Notes: generated by a model not told the origin, from the sequence alone. A DNA stretch of 64,000 bases from Levilactobacillus zymae (GCF_032190635.1 NZ_JAVLAS010000001.1:992001-1056000); one strand, 5' to 3'; shown: positions 46,346-57,075, numbered from the stretch's first letter. A program made the numbers and translations.

Positions 46346-46699
46346 CTAAAGCTGGGTATCCAGGTCCACTAGCCGGATGAGCTCGTTGACCAACGTGACC
46401 ACGTAGGTCGCATTCGCCGTGGTGACCACCGAAGGCAACTGTGCTAGCGTAGCGGCAGAATAGTGGAGGATGACCACGTCTTCGCCGTCATCGAAGCGGA
46501 CGACGGGGAGGTTTACGGTCTGGGAACTATAGGTTTGGGCCCAGACACGGCACTGCACGATGTGGTGCCGCGGCGTGATCGTTTGTAATGTGGCGTACTC
46601 CCGTAAGTGCAGGGCCGAAGCGGAATCGTGCCAGAGAGCGTAAAAGTGGTCTAAGGCCAGGAGAATAGCGGCTAATTGTTGAGAATTGGTGCGAGGCAT
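46346..46699 (-). CDS. Hypothetical protein between the two tRNA-Arg genes
   Basis: A 117-residue soluble protein I do not recognise. The N-terminal helix is SQQLAAILLALDHFYALWHD, followed by alternating beta-like segments and a C-terminal helix rich in Val/Leu (TYVVTLVNELIRLVDLDTQL). There is no signal peptide and no cysteine cluster. AAGGAAGTG lies upstream of the ATG, supporting translation. Codon use is similar to the neighbours. A function cannot be assigned. Confidence 0.6.
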   Translation of the reverse strand: MPRTNSQQLAAILLALDHFYALWHDSASALHLREYATLQTITPRHHIVQCRVWAQTYSSQTVNLPVVRFDDGEDVVILHYSAATLAQLPSVVTTANATYVVTLVNELIRLVDLDTQL

Positions 46700-46832
46700 T
46701 ATTGTTCACTTCCTTAATGGATTAAGTATGAGGATATAGGGAGTGGCTGGCTAGGTCTAAATTTAACCAAAATGGGAAGAAATTTAACCACTGGCGGTCT
46801 TCTGTACGGGAAAGTTCACGGTGAAACAACGT

Positions 46833-46861
46833 AAAAAAGCCACCGGCAGAGCCGGTGGCTG
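46833..46861 (-). terminator. Terminator after the ECF S component gene
   Basis: On the minus strand AGCCACCGGC-TCT-GCCGGTGGCT is followed by six T. Confidence 0.92.
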
Positions 46862-46865
46862 AAAA

Positions 46866-47483
46866 TTAGGCTTTAGTTTTAGATTTAGGTCGAATGCGGT
46901 CCCAATGTTGCCGGAGGGGTACCGCGATGACGGGAGCGACCAGAACGTCTAAAATCAGTTCGGGAACGGCGTTGGTCAGCAGGGAGATCATCAGCACATA
47001 CCCCAACGTTTGGTTTCCTGTGGCCCCGAAGGCGTGGGCGACGGCCGGTGTTTGATAGAAGACATAGACCAGGCCAAGGACGAGTAGACTGTTGATGAGC
47101 GCGGCACATGCGGCGGCTAGGCGCATCGAACGGTGCATGCCCCAGTGGCGCTGACGGGCCCAACGATAGAGATAACCGGCACCCATGCCCATGAGTAAAC
47201 GAGGAAGAATGGATACCAACGGATTGGTAAAGACCAAGGGGGCGACGGGACTGGTCGGCCAGGCAAAGGCACGAATGAAGGTGATCAGCCCCCAAGTACC
47301 GCCAATCAGCGCGCCGTCACCGGGACCTAAGGCGACCCCCGCAACGATGACGGTTAACCCAATCAACGTCATACTGAACGGACCGAAGGGAATGTAGCCT
47401 AAAAATGGTAGAATATTCTGTAATAAAATAATCGCAATTAATAAAGCGTCGATTACCAGGCGAAACGTTTTTTCGTGCGTCAT
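46866..47483 (-). CDS. ECF transporter S component, PanT-like
   Basis: A 205-residue membrane protein with six hydrophobic segments in the layout of an ECF-type vitamin-transporter substrate-binding subunit. Features are FRLVIDALLIAIILLQNILPFLG, IPFGPFSMTL, GPGDGALIGGTWGLITFIRA and LLMGMGAGYLYR. The set resembles PanT-like S components (pantothenate), but the substrate is not certain. It would use the shared EcfAAT module encoded elsewhere. The ATG at 47483 follows GGGAG; a slightly longer frame is less well supported. Extended -10 TGCTATAAT lies at 47566-47574 on the minus strand. Confidence 0.72.
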   Translation of the reverse strand: MTHEKTFRLVIDALLIAIILLQNILPFLGYIPFGPFSMTLIGLTVIVAGVALGPGDGALIGGTWGLITFIRAFAWPTSPVAPLVFTNPLVSILPRLLMGMGAGYLYRWARQRHWGMHRSMRLAAACAALINSLLVLGLVYVFYQTPAVAHAFGATGNQTLGYVLMISLLTNAVPELILDVLVAPVIAVPLRQHWDRIRPKSKTKA

Positions 47484-47648
47484 GGTCCGAACTCCCAACA
47501 TAAATTAATGTGGTGATGGTGAAGCTGCGGCATTAACGGGAAATTCCGGAACACCGCGCGTGGTTATTATAGCATGATTTTTATAGAAGCAACGGGATAA
47601 AGTGTGCGGCGAGGGTGGGGGCCACCGGATGATAATTTAAAAAGGACC

Positions 47649-47677
47649 TTGTATTTTTATTCAAAATCGGTTATAGT
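47649..47677 (+). promoter_or_regulatory. Promoter of tRNA-Arg copy 2
   Basis: TTGTAT (47649-47654), 17 bases, TATAGT (47672-47677). Confidence 0.72.
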
Positions 47678-47706
47678 AGTTAAGTGTTGTTGAGCACAGC
47701 AACTAT

Positions 47707-47778
47707 GCGCCCGTAGTGTAATGGATCGCACGTAAGATTCCGGTTCTTGAAATGGGGGTTCGATTCCCTCCGGGCGCA
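47707..47778 (+). tRNA. tRNA-Arg (anticodon CCG), copy 2
   Basis: Identical base for base to the tRNA at 46170-46241. Identity extends five or so bases on each side (CTATG before, ATCACA after), then stops. It has its own promoter and a terminator. Confidence 0.95.
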
Positions 47779-47796
47779 TCACAGTAATTGAACGGT

Positions 47797-47824
47797 GGTC
47801 GGGACAAGGGTTCCGACCTTTTTT
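47797..47824 (+). terminator. Terminator after tRNA-Arg copy 2
   Basis: GGTCGGGAC and GTTCCGACC pair with one G-T, followed by T6. Confidence 0.85.
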
Positions 47825-47912
47825 GTTGGGTCGCCTAACTGGCGAGAACCCTAGTTGGGGCGGGCCTGGTCGCTCGAACGGTCGGTTACCGGAAATTCCC
47901 GGGGGGAATAAC

Positions 47913-47942
47913 TTGCTATTTTAACGGAGTGGGGCTTATAAT
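47913..47942 (+). promoter_or_regulatory. Promoter of cggR-gap
   Basis: TTGCTA (47913-47918), 18 bases, TATAAT (47937-47942). A leader of about 100 bases separates it from cggR. Confidence 0.7.
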
Positions 47943-48021
47943 GGCACAGTAAGTTAGGTTAGCGTAACGTTGACCGATATTTTTTTGGATCAGGTGGGCG
48001 AATTTCTGCCACCCTGGTCGA

Positions 48022-48040
48022 CTAGTGTCCCACTAGGAGG
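48022..48040 (+). promoter_or_regulatory. Palindrome overlapping the cggR ribosome binding site
   Basis: CTAGTG-TCC-CACTAG (48022-48036) is a perfect inverted repeat whose right arm runs into the AGGAGG of cggR (48035-48040). It could be a protein operator or an RNA stem masking the RBS. Confidence 0.5.
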
Positions 48041-48048
48041 TAAGTTGG

Positions 48049-49077
48049 ATGCAAGACGAATGGCAATGGGTCGAGGCAATTGTTCCCCAGATGGTTAGTA
48101 AGCTGACCACGCGCTTTCGGGTGCTGCAGGGGATTGCCAATCTCCAGCCGGTTGGCCGCCGGACCTTGGCTAACCAGCTCGCTTGCACCGAACGGACTGT
48201 CCGCACCACCACCGACGCGTTAGCGACCCTGGGCTTCATTCAGATGACGGTCAAGGGAATGCAGCTCACGCCGGATGGTCACCGGATCTTAACGGGGTTG
48301 ACCCCCGTGATGGCGACCTTAACCGGCCGGCAGCAGCAAGAGCAGGAACTGGCCCAACGACTGGGGATTGCTCACTGTACCATCGTGCCGGGCGACAGCT
48401 CCCAAGCGAACGGCTCGCTGAGCGGGTTGGCGCAGGCCGCTAAGGGGGTCTTGGCCGATCAATTACCGACTGGCCCCAGCACTGTAGCGGTGATGGGGGG
48501 ACATACCATGGCCACCGTGGCGGCGAGTCTGACACCGTCGTTAAGCAATCAACGGCAGTTGCTCTTTGTTCCCGCACGTGGGGGCATTGGTGAGACACCG
48601 GAAATTCAGGCCAATGCGGTGAGTGCGCAGATGGCCCAACGGACTAACGGTCAATTTCGATCGTTGTATGTTCCCGAGCAACTGAACACCCAAACTTACA
48701 AGTCGTTATTTGCAGAACCGGCGATCCACACGGTCCTCCAGCTGATCGACCAAAGTACCGTGGTGGTCCACGGTATTGGTCAGGCACTGGCGATGGCGCG
48801 GCGTCGGAACATTGCGCCCGACGTGATTGCTGACCTGAATGCTGCCCATGCGGTTGGAGAAGCCTTTGGGGTTTTCTTCGATGCTCAAGGGCACGTGGTC
48901 AGTGAACTGCCACGAATTGGTCTAGGTATCGCCGACTTAACTACTAAGCCGTTGGTGATTGCCGTGGCCGGGGGGTCCGAAAAGGGAACCGCGATTCAGG
49001 CGTACATGCATTTAGCGCCAGCTCAAACTTGGTTGGTGACCGACCAAGGAGCTGCTGACTTTGTTTTAAAAAAGTGA
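48049..49077 (+). CDS. cggR: Central glycolytic genes regulator CggR
   Basis: A 342-residue SorC-family repressor. The N-terminal winged-helix domain (about 15-85) shows [21 protein letters not shown]. The sugar-phosphate-binding domain (about 115-340) has [29 protein letters not shown] and [14 protein letters not shown]. CggR represses gap and following glycolytic genes until fructose 1,6-bisphosphate binds. It lies directly upstream of gap, as in Bacillus. Conserved context and family make the call firm. Confidence 0.93.
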   Translation: MQDEWQWVEAIVPQMVSKLTTRFRVLQGIANLQPVGRRTLANQLACTERTVRTTTDALATLGFIQMTVKGMQLTPDGHRILTGLTPVMATLTGRQQQEQELAQRLGIAHCTIVPGDSSQANGSLSGLAQAAKGVLADQLPTGPSTVAVMGGHTMATVAASLTPSLSNQRQLLFVPARGGIGETPEIQANAVSAQMAQRTNGQFRSLYVPEQLNTQTYKSLFAEPAIHTVLQLIDQSTVVVHGIGQALAMARRRNIAPDVIADLNAAHAVGEAFGVFFDAQGHVVSELPRIGLGIADLTTKPLVIAVAGGSEKGTAIQAYMHLAPAQTWLVTDQGAADFVLKK

Positions 49078-49144
49078 TACACTTCAGCTGTACTGCTTTT
49101 TAAAAAATATCTTTGTTTTGCTTCCTGAAGGAGGAAATCACAGT

Positions 49145-50155
49145 ATGACTGTAAAGATTGGTATTAATGGTTTCGGCCGTATCGGTCGTTTGGCTTTCAA
49201 GCGGATTCACGAACTTCACTCTAACGACATTGAAGTTGTCGCTATCAACGATTTAACGACGCCTTCCATGTTGGCTTACTTACTGAAGTACGACTCAACC
49301 CATGGTCGTTTCCCTGGCGAAGTTTCGTCCACGGACAAGGGCATCGTCGTTGACGGTAAGGAATACCCTGTTTACGCTGAACCAAAGGCTCAAGACATTC
49401 CTTGGGTTAAGAACGATGGGGTTGACTTCGTTCTCGAATGTACCGGTTTCTACACTTCCGAAGAAAAGGCTCACGCCCACATCGATGCCGGTGTTAAGCG
49501 GGTTCTGATCTCCGCACCAGCTGGTCCTATCACGACCGTTGTTCCTGGTGTTAACTTGGACGTCTTGACTAAGGACGATGTCATTGTTTCTGCCGGTTCT
49601 TGCACCACGAACTGCTTGGCACCAATGGCTTACTTCTTAAACGAAGAATTCGGTATCAAGGCCGGAACGATGACCACGATCCACGCCTTCACTTCTACCC
49701 AAATGATTTTGGATGGCCCTCGTGGCAAGAAGATGCGGAACAACCGGACGGCTTCCGTCAACACGATCCCTCACTCTACTGGTGCCGCTAAGGCTATCGG
49801 CTTGGTTATCCCTGACTTACAAGGTAAGTTACAAGGCCATGCTCAACGTGTCGGTGTCGTTGATGGTTCCTTGACTGAATTAGTGACTGTCCTTGACAAG
49901 AAGGTCACCGCTGACGAAATCAACGAAGCAATCAAGAAGCACACTGAAAACAACGACGCCTTCGGTTACAACGGCGACGAAATCGTTTCCACTGATATTA
50001 TCGACGATCCTCACGGTTCCGTCTTTGACCCAACCCAAACGGAAGTTACCACTGCCGGTGATACTCAATTGGTTAAGACCGTTGCTTGGTACGATAACGA
50101 ATGGGGCTTCACTTGCAACATGGTTCGTACTTTATTACGGTTCGCAACTCTTTAA
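49145..50155 (+). CDS. gap: Glyceraldehyde-3-phosphate dehydrogenase
   Basis: A 336-residue glycolytic enzyme, NAD-dependent. The N-terminal [12 protein letters not shown] binds NAD, the catalytic cysteine is C153 in [10 protein letters not shown], and the active-site histidine lies near 180 in TTIHAF. RBS AAGGAGG precedes ATG 49145. Codon use is strongly biased to the preferred set (GGT, AAG, GAA, CGT), unlike its neighbour cggR, a sign of very high expression. It is followed by a strong terminator. Confidence 0.97.
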   Translation: MTVKIGINGFGRIGRLAFKRIHELHSNDIEVVAINDLTTPSMLAYLLKYDSTHGRFPGEVSSTDKGIVVDGKEYPVYAEPKAQDIPWVKNDGVDFVLECTGFYTSEEKAHAHIDAGVKRVLISAPAGPITTVVPGVNLDVLTKDDVIVSAGSCTTNCLAPMAYFLNEEFGIKAGTMTTIHAFTSTQMILDGPRGKKMRNNRTASVNTIPHSTGAAKAIGLVIPDLQGKLQGHAQRVGVVDGSLTELVTVLDKKVTADEINEAIKKHTENNDAFGYNGDEIVSTDIIDDPHGSVFDPTQTEVTTAGDTQLVKTVAWYDNEWGFTCNMVRTLLRFATL

Positions 50156-50198
50156 TCAGAGCGTTGCCGCGTGATTAAGCGCGTCATAAAAGTTACGC

Positions 50199-50238
50199 AA
50201 AAACGCGGCGGGGGAGGGTCTTCCTCGACGCGTTTTTG
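50199..50238 (+). terminator. Terminator after gap
   Basis: AAAAACGCG and CGCGTTTTT with an inner GAGG/CCTC stem. Confidence 0.88.
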
Positions 50239-50267
50239 ATTGTCCCGGTGAAATTAGGAGAAGTCCT

Positions 50268-50296
50268 TTGAAATTCACGGGTAAGTGCTGTATATT
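50268..50296 (+). promoter_or_regulatory. Promoter of pgk
   Basis: TTGAAA (50268-50273), 17 bases, TATATT (50291-50296), so pgk has its own start behind the gap terminator. Confidence 0.75.
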
Positions 50297-50342
50297 GTGA
50301 AAGTAATCATTTTGGTCATCAATTGAAGGAGGATTTTCTAAA

Positions 50343-51545
50343 TTGGCGAAATTAACGGTTTCTGATTTAGAGTTAAAGGGCAAAAAAGTCCTCATGCGTG
50401 TCGACTTTAACGTTCCCATCAAAGACGGTGTGATTGGCAACGACAACCGGATCGTGGCAGCATTGCCAACCATCAAGTACGTTATCGAACACGGTGGTAA
50501 GGCCATCTTACTGTCCCACTTGGGTCGGGTTAAGAAGGAAGAAGACAAGCCAGGTCTGTCCATGCGTCCAGTCGCGGAACGGCTCTCTAACTTGTTAAAC
50601 AAGCCAGTGACTTTCGTACCAACGACGGAAGGTCAACAACTGGAAGACGCCATTAACGGCTTAAGTGACGGCGATGTTTTAGTCATGGAAAACACCCGTT
50701 ACGAAGACGTAAAGGACGGCGAATACGTCAAGCGTGAATCCGGTAACGACCCTGAATTGGGCAAGTACTGGGCTTCACTGGGTGACGTCTTTGTTAACGA
50801 TGCGTTCGGGACGGCTCACCGTTCTCACGCGTCGAACGTCGGCATTGCCTCGAACATGGCCCAAACCGCTGCTGGTTTCTTAATGGAAAAGGAAATCAAA
50901 TTCATCGGTGGCGCCGTCGACAATCCAGAACACCCATTTGTCGCCATCTTAGGTGGGGCTAAGGTTTCTGATAAGATTGGCGTGATCGACAACTTACTGT
51001 CCAAGGCTGACAAGGTCTTGATCGGTGGGGGAATGACCTACACCTTCTACGCTGCTAAGGGCATGAAGATTGGGAACTCCTTAGTTGAAAAGGACAAGAT
51101 TGACTTAGCCAAGGAAATCTTGGACAAGGCTGGCGATAAGCTGGTATTGCCTGTGGACTCCGTGGTTGCCGAAAAGTTCGACAACGATGCTGCTCACAAG
51201 ACGGTCGATGGTGATATTCCGGATGGGTACATGGCCCTAGACATCGGACCAAAGTCCATCAAGGAATTCGAAGACGTTCTGAAGACGGCTAAGACCGTTG
51301 TTTGGAACGGCCCAATGGGTGTCTTCGAAATGAGTAACTACGCCGAAGGAACGTTAGAAATCGGTAAGTTCTTGGGGACGTTAAGTGACGCCAAGACGAT
51401 CGTGGGTGGTGGGGATTCCACTGCCGCCGTTCAACAACTCGGTGTGGCTGACAAGTTATCCCACATCTCCACTGGTGGTGGGGCTTCCCTCGAATACCTC
51501 GAAGGTAAGACGTTACCAGGGATTGCGGCCATTTCTGACAAGTAA
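50343..51545 (+). CDS. pgk: Phosphoglycerate kinase
   Basis: A 400-residue monomeric glycolytic kinase that makes ATP from 1,3-bisphosphoglycerate. The N-terminal [11 protein letters not shown], the LSHLGR substrate loop near 59, and the nucleotide-binding GGAKVSDKI near 200 and GGGDSTAAV near 357 are canonical. The start is TTG behind GGAGGA. Codons are strongly biased, as for gap. Confidence 0.97.
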   Translation: MAKLTVSDLELKGKKVLMRVDFNVPIKDGVIGNDNRIVAALPTIKYVIEHGGKAILLSHLGRVKKEEDKPGLSMRPVAERLSNLLNKPVTFVPTTEGQQLEDAINGLSDGDVLVMENTRYEDVKDGEYVKRESGNDPELGKYWASLGDVFVNDAFGTAHRSHASNVGIASNMAQTAAGFLMEKEIKFIGGAVDNPEHPFVAILGGAKVSDKIGVIDNLLSKADKVLIGGGMTYTFYAAKGMKIGNSLVEKDKIDLAKEILDKAGDKLVLPVDSVVAEKFDNDAAHKTVDGDIPDGYMALDIGPKSIKEFEDVLKTAKTVVWNGPMGVFEMSNYAEGTLEIGKFLGTLSDAKTIVGGGDSTAAVQQLGVADKLSHISTGGGASLEYLEGKTLPGIAAISDK

Positions 51546-51558
51546 TCTAAATACCGTC

Positions 51559-51587
51559 AAGCCGTGGTGGGAACATCACGGCTTTTT
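51559..51587 (+). terminator. Terminator after pgk
   Basis: AAGCCGTGGTG pairs with CATCACGGCTT, followed by T5. Confidence 0.88.
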
Positions 51588-51685
51588 GGTTAGGTGCAGC
51601 TGAAAGGGCTTTTACTGGTAGATTGGCGGAAAGTCCGGTAAGATGATGAAGCGTAAGCAATTTTATGTTAAAGGGGCGGATTAGG

Positions 51686-52450
51686 TTGCGGATACCACTG
51701 ATTGCAGGGAATTGGAAGATGAATAAGTCGGTTGCAGAAGCCCGCGCGTTTGTCACCGCGGTGCAGGGCAAGTTACCGGCACCCGATAAGGTGGAAACGG
51801 CAGTAGCGGCGCCGGCGTTGTTTTTGGAAACGATGTTGGAAGCCAACGTGGATCAGGTTTTGCGGATTGCTGCAGAAACCTGTTATTACGAAGATGAGGG
51901 GGCCTATACGGGGGAGATTAGCCCTAAGGCACTGCACCAGATGGCGATTCCCTATGTCATTTGTGGCCATTCGGAACGGCGGCGGTACTTTAACGAGACC
52001 GATGACGTCATCAACCGGAAGGTCCAAGCGGTTTTTCGCAACGGGATGACCCCCATCGTCTGCTGTGACGAAACCATGGGTCGGCGCGAGTCTGGTGAAA
52101 AAATTCACTGGGTGGTCAACCAAGTCAGTGCAGCGCTGAAGGGCGTGAGTGCCGAAGACGCGGCCCGCATTGTGGTGGCCTACGAACCTAGTTGGGCTAT
52201 CGGTAGCGGGACCTCTGCGTCGTCCGACCAGGCCGAAGAAGGGTGTTACTTGATTCGCCAAACTTTGGCCGATATTTATTCGGATGACCTGGCTAACGGC
52301 ATCCGGGTGCTGTACGGTGGAAGTGTGAAACCGGATAACATCGCGGGGTTGATGGCTCGGGGAAACATCGACGGTGTTTTGGCTGGGGGCTCTAGTCTGA
52401 CCGAAGACTCGTTTATTCAACTAGCAAACTATCAAAATTTGGAAAACTAA
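51686..52450 (+). CDS. tpiA: Triosephosphate isomerase
   Basis: A 254-residue TIM-barrel enzyme interconverting dihydroxyacetone phosphate and glyceraldehyde 3-phosphate. The substrate lysine K11 is in AGNWKMN, the electrophilic histidine in CGHSERR, and the catalytic glutamate in [18 protein letters not shown] closes the phosphate site. I start at TTG 51686, six bases from AAGGGGCGG, because [14 protein letters not shown] fits the family N-terminus. An ATG seven codons upstream has no proper RBS. Codon bias is weaker than in gap, pgk and eno. Confidence 0.95.
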   Translation: MRIPLIAGNWKMNKSVAEARAFVTAVQGKLPAPDKVETAVAAPALFLETMLEANVDQVLRIAAETCYYEDEGAYTGEISPKALHQMAIPYVICGHSERRRYFNETDDVINRKVQAVFRNGMTPIVCCDETMGRRESGEKIHWVVNQVSAALKGVSAEDAARIVVAYEPSWAIGSGTSASSDQAEEGCYLIRQTLADIYSDDLANGIRVLYGGSVKPDNIAGLMARGNIDGVLAGGSSLTEDSFIQLANYQNLEN

Positions 52451-52460
52451 CAAAATATAA

Positions 52461-52489
52461 TTGAAAGTTCAAAGTTAAACTTATAGAAT
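52461..52489 (+). promoter_or_regulatory. Promoter of eno
   Basis: TTGAAA (52461-52466), 17 bases, TAGAAT (52484-52489). Confidence 0.75.
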
Positions 52490-52536
52490 GTAACGTGGGA
52501 TGGGCGTTTTGTTCCCGTGAAGTCAAACTTTCATAA

Positions 52537-53868
<1,332 letters not shown>

Positions 53869-53889
53869 TTTGATCTTACTGAACTTTAA

Positions 53890-53929
53890 AATGGGATTTC
53901 CTCTGTAATGAGGGAATCCTATTTTTTTT
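53890..53929 (+). terminator. Terminator after eno
   Basis: AATGGGATTTCCTC pairs with GAGGGAATCCTATT, followed by T8. Confidence 0.9.
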
Positions 53930-53980
53930 GCCAAAAAATGACCGGTAATTTGCGGAAGTACCAGCAAAGGAGGCGTCAGA

Positions 53981-55102
53981 ATGGTGAAATTAAAACGGAT
54001 GATTGGGTTAGTCGGCATTACGCTGTTGGGAAGTTGGGGTAGTTACGCCATGCCGGTGCAAGCGGCCGCTCAACCGGCAAAGATCACGGTTGCGGTTAGT
54101 TACTACGTTACGGGGACGGATAGTGATCAACTAAGGCCCACGACACGACTGTTTAAAACGGTGAATCAAACCGTGCGCGTGGGAGAGCCGGTACCGGGCC
54201 TGCCAGAATTAGCGGCGTTGAAGCGAGCGGATGCGCAGCAAGCTGTGGCGGGTGGTCAAACAACCGTGCGGGTAGATTACGCGGGAACCCAAAGTGCGGG
54301 GGTCCACATCGATTATTATCAGAAGGGGAACCCCACTCCCCTCAGTCACTCGGCCGTGGTGACGGGGAACTCGCATTTAACTTTAGGGGGCCATCCGGCA
54401 TTTAAACTACCGTCGGGGTATCAATTGAGTCACCCAGAGGACCAGAACCGGGTGGTGTTGACGGCCCTACCAAAGTGGCGGATTGAGGTGCAGCCCGTTC
54501 CAACCGCTGGTAATTTGGGATCAGGGGGTTCCAGTTCATCGGCTCCCGGTCAACTAGGATCGGCGACGGGGACAGTCAACGGTCCTCAGCCGCCCGCGCA
54601 GCCGGAATCTAATTTGTCTGGCAAGCCGCATCCTACCACTGGGACAGAACAACCAGCGTCGCGGCCCCAGTCCTCGGTGACAAATACTCACCGGCCGACG
54701 GGGCCCCTCGGCCAACACTTAGAACCAAGCACGCAGGGGAGGGGGCCCCAATTGGAGCAACCGACACCGGTTCTCCCCGCGGTTGCGACCGTTTCGCGGC
54801 CAGCGACAGTCGCAAAAAAGCACCCAAGTGATCCGGCCCTCGACCATGTGCCACTGACCGCAATGGTGCCCGCCACGACCAGACCGGGCCACCACGCTAA
54901 GTCGTCAGTAACCCACAGACGGGGACGGACTGGGTCACAGCCGAAATTACGGCACCGGGCCACCCGGTTAGCCGAGGGAGAACGGCTGACGGCCCCGCGG
55001 CTGCCGCGTACGGGTAGTCAATCGTCAGCCGCGAGATGGGGTGGCCTGCTGCTTTTAGCCACTACCTTAACCAGCACCCTAGTTTATCGTCGTTTTCGCT
55101 AA
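53981..55102 (+). CDS. LPXTG-anchored surface protein
   Basis: A 373-residue exported protein of unknown function. A signal peptide (residues 1 to about 28, ending PVQAAAQ) is followed by a folded region (about 30-170) with repeated beta-like segments and two MucBP-like stretches (KITVAVSYYVTGTDS, VHIDYYQKGNPTP). A Pro/Ser/Thr/Gly-rich low-complexity region follows (about 175-340). The sorting signal LPRTG is at 341-345, then a hydrophobic segment and YRRFR. Sortase would link it to peptidoglycan. AAGGAGG precedes the ATG. It may be a short adhesin or mucus-binding fragment. Confidence 0.8.
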   Translation: MVKLKRMIGLVGITLLGSWGSYAMPVQAAAQPAKITVAVSYYVTGTDSDQLRPTTRLFKTVNQTVRVGEPVPGLPELAALKRADAQQAVAGGQTTVRVDYAGTQSAGVHIDYYQKGNPTPLSHSAVVTGNSHLTLGGHPAFKLPSGYQLSHPEDQNRVVLTALPKWRIEVQPVPTAGNLGSGGSSSSAPGQLGSATGTVNGPQPPAQPESNLSGKPHPTTGTEQPASRPQSSVTNTHRPTGPLGQHLEPSTQGRGPQLEQPTPVLPAVATVSRPATVAKKHPSDPALDHVPLTAMVPATTRPGHHAKSSVTHRRGRTGSQPKLRHRATRLAEGERLTAPRLPRTGSQSSAARWGGLLLLATTLTSTLVYRRFR

Positions 55103-55118
55103 GCTTTCCGAAATTCTG

Positions 55119-55127
55119 TGCTACACT
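55119..55127 (+). promoter_or_regulatory. Extended -10 promoter of the ClC gene
   Basis: TGCTACACT is a TGn-extended -10 box; no good -35 is seen. Confidence 0.5.
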
Positions 55128-55163
55128 AAAATGTAGACAGAAAAACGGGGAGGAACACGAAAC

Positions 55164-56699
55164 ATGCAACAGCAACCAGCAACGCGTCACGACTTTACTC
55201 GGGTTCAGGCTATCGGCTTCGGCGGATTGGTCGGTATCGGGGCGGGGGTCGTGGTAAGTGCGTTTCGATTAAGTATTGAACAACTCCTCAAACTCATGCA
55301 AACCACGTACGGTTGGCTCGGGGGACACCCATGGTGGTTGTTGCCCTGGGCTATTTTATTGGTTTTAATGGCGATTTTTGTTGGGCGCCTGGTCAAGCGG
55401 ACACCCATGATTAAGGGTTCGGGGATTCCGCAGGTTGAAGGTCAATTGGCGGGAGAGATGGACTACCCGTGGTGGCCTGTCCTCTGGAAAAAGTTTGTGG
55501 GTGGCATCTTAGGCATTGGTTCCGGCCTCTTTCTGGGACGGGAAGGACCGTCGATTCAACTGGGCGGTACCGTCGTGCAGGGGATGGCTGAGCGATTTAA
55601 TTTTAATGGTCGCCAGCGGCGTTTACTGATTGCGGGGGGCGCTGCTGCCGGGTTGTCTGCGGCCTTTAACGCGCCCATTGCTTCCACCCTCTTTATTCTG
55701 GAAGAGGTGTATCATAGCTTCTCCACGTTAGTGTGGATCACGTCACTGACCAGCGCGGTAGTCGCCGACTTCATCTCCAGTGAGGTCTTTGGGCTAACGC
55801 CGGTCCTGCACATCGCCTATCAGCACGCCTTGCCGCTAAAGTATTACGGGCTATTGTTAATTCTAGGCGTGGGGCTGGGCCTACTGGGCTACGTCTACCA
55901 ACTGGGAACGCTAAATGGTGGCAAGTTGTACGCTAAGTTGACCTGGTTACCCGCCCACCTGAACGGCATTATTCCGTTTCTCCTAGTGATTCCCATTGGC
56001 CTGCTCTGGCCGGAAACGCTGGGTGGGGGGAATCAGATGATTGTGTCGTTTGCTCAGCATACGCCGCTCCTGGTTCCCTTAATCGGCTACTTCGGGCTAC
56101 GGTTAATCTTTTCCATGGTAAGTTACGGGTCCGGCCTCCCAGGGGGGATTTTTTTGCCCATCCTGACGTTAGGTGCGTTGTTGGGGGCGATTGGAGCGCG
56201 AAGTTTCGTTCTGCTGGGGTGGTTACCCGCCGTTTTTATCGCGAACTTTATGATTTACGCGATGGCGGGATACTTTGCCGGCATCTCCAAGGCGCCGTTT
56301 ACGGCGATTCTGTTGATTACCGAAATGGTGGGGAGCTTGCAACACCTTTTACCGTTAGCGGTGGTCGCCATCGTGGCGTACATTACCGTGGATATCTTAG
56401 GTGGGGCGCCCATCTACGAAGCCATGCTGGAGAAAATGGTTACACCGGCGGATCCCGATGCGCACGGCCTATCTGATCGCGTGGAATATCCTATCGGCGA
56501 AGATTCTACGTTGGTTGAACGGCAAGTGCGTGACATTAAGTGGCCCCAAGGCGCCCTGTTAGTTGGTGTGCGACGGGGAGAACGGCAGGTCATTCCTCAC
56601 GGCGATACGCTATTGCGCGCCGGCGATATTTTGATTATTCTAACCTATCAGCATAATCGGGCCTACGTTCGTCAACAAATGCGTCGGCTAGACGGTTAA
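55164..56699 (+). CDS. ClC-family chloride/proton antiporter with RCK_C domain
   Basis: A 511-residue membrane protein. The ClC ion path motifs are GSGIPQVEG (85-93), GREGPSIQLG with the gating glutamate E127, and GGIFLPI near 335. The proton-path glutamate is kept in LFILEEVYHSF (E181), so exchange of H+ for Cl- is more likely than a passive channel. A TrkA-C/RCK_C domain (about 430-511, DSTLVERQVRDIKWPQGALLVGV) hangs in the cytosol and could bind a ligand. It may serve acid resistance. Chloride is inferred from the family. Confidence 0.88.
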   Translation: MQQQPATRHDFTRVQAIGFGGLVGIGAGVVVSAFRLSIEQLLKLMQTTYGWLGGHPWWLLPWAILLVLMAIFVGRLVKRTPMIKGSGIPQVEGQLAGEMDYPWWPVLWKKFVGGILGIGSGLFLGREGPSIQLGGTVVQGMAERFNFNGRQRRLLIAGGAAAGLSAAFNAPIASTLFILEEVYHSFSTLVWITSLTSAVVADFISSEVFGLTPVLHIAYQHALPLKYYGLLLILGVGLGLLGYVYQLGTLNGGKLYAKLTWLPAHLNGIIPFLLVIPIGLLWPETLGGGNQMIVSFAQHTPLLVPLIGYFGLRLIFSMVSYGSGLPGGIFLPILTLGALLGAIGARSFVLLGWLPAVFIANFMIYAMAGYFAGISKAPFTAILLITEMVGSLQHLLPLAVVAIVAYITVDILGGAPIYEAMLEKMVTPADPDAHGLSDRVEYPIGEDSTLVERQVRDIKWPQGALLVGVRRGERQVIPHGDTLLRAGDILIILTYQHNRAYVRQQMRRLDG

Positions 56700-56795
56700 G
56701 CGGGGTTTTTAGGCCTGGGGCTGGTAAAAAGCAGTCGATTATGATAGATTAAGGGGAGTATAGTTAGACCTATTCGGTAGGTAGGAGGCAAATTT

Positions 56796-57032
56796 GTGTA
56801 TAATTTTTTAATGACCTGTATTCTAATTGTCAGTGTTTTAATTATCATTGCGGTTATGATGCAGCCTGCTAAGACGAACGATGCGTTGTCAGCACTGTCC
56901 GGTGGTGCCGACGACCTCTTTGCAAAGCAAAAGCCGCGAGGGTTCGAAGCCTTCATGCAAAAAGTGACCGTCGTCTTAGGGATCATCTTCTTTGCGCTGG
57001 CAATGGCTTTAGTATATCTATCTTCACATTAG
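56796..57032 (+). CDS. secG: Preprotein translocase subunit SecG
   Basis: A 78-residue small membrane protein with two hydrophobic helices (about 3-23 and 54-76) and a cytosolic loop LSGGADDLFAKQKPRG, the SecG signature region. It assists SecYE and SecA in protein export. The start is GTG 56796, seven bases behind GTAGGAGG. It is too small for other assignments and sits upstream of the esterase-rnr-smpB group, the usual Firmicute order. Confidence 0.93.
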   Translation: MYNFLMTCILIVSVLIIIAVMMQPAKTNDALSALSGGADDLFAKQKPRGFEAFMQKVTVVLGIIFFALAMALVYLSSH

Positions 57033-57037
57033 AGATG

Positions 57038-57075
57038 CAGCCTCCTGTCCGTTTTACTAAGCAGGGGGCTTTTTA
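57038..57075 (+). terminator. Terminator after secG
   Basis: AGCCTCCTG pairs with CAGGGGGCT (one G-T), followed by T5. Confidence 0.8.

Noticed and set aside
47957..47987. Possible attenuator in the cggR leader (GGTTA/TGACC then a T run)
   Set aside because: The stem is five pairs with a G-T pair and is separated from the T run by four bases, too weak to call a terminator.
51773..52420. Minus-strand frame of 215 codons opposite tpiA
   Set aside because: It is antisense to tpiA, whose catalytic motifs are intact. No RBS or promoter is seen.
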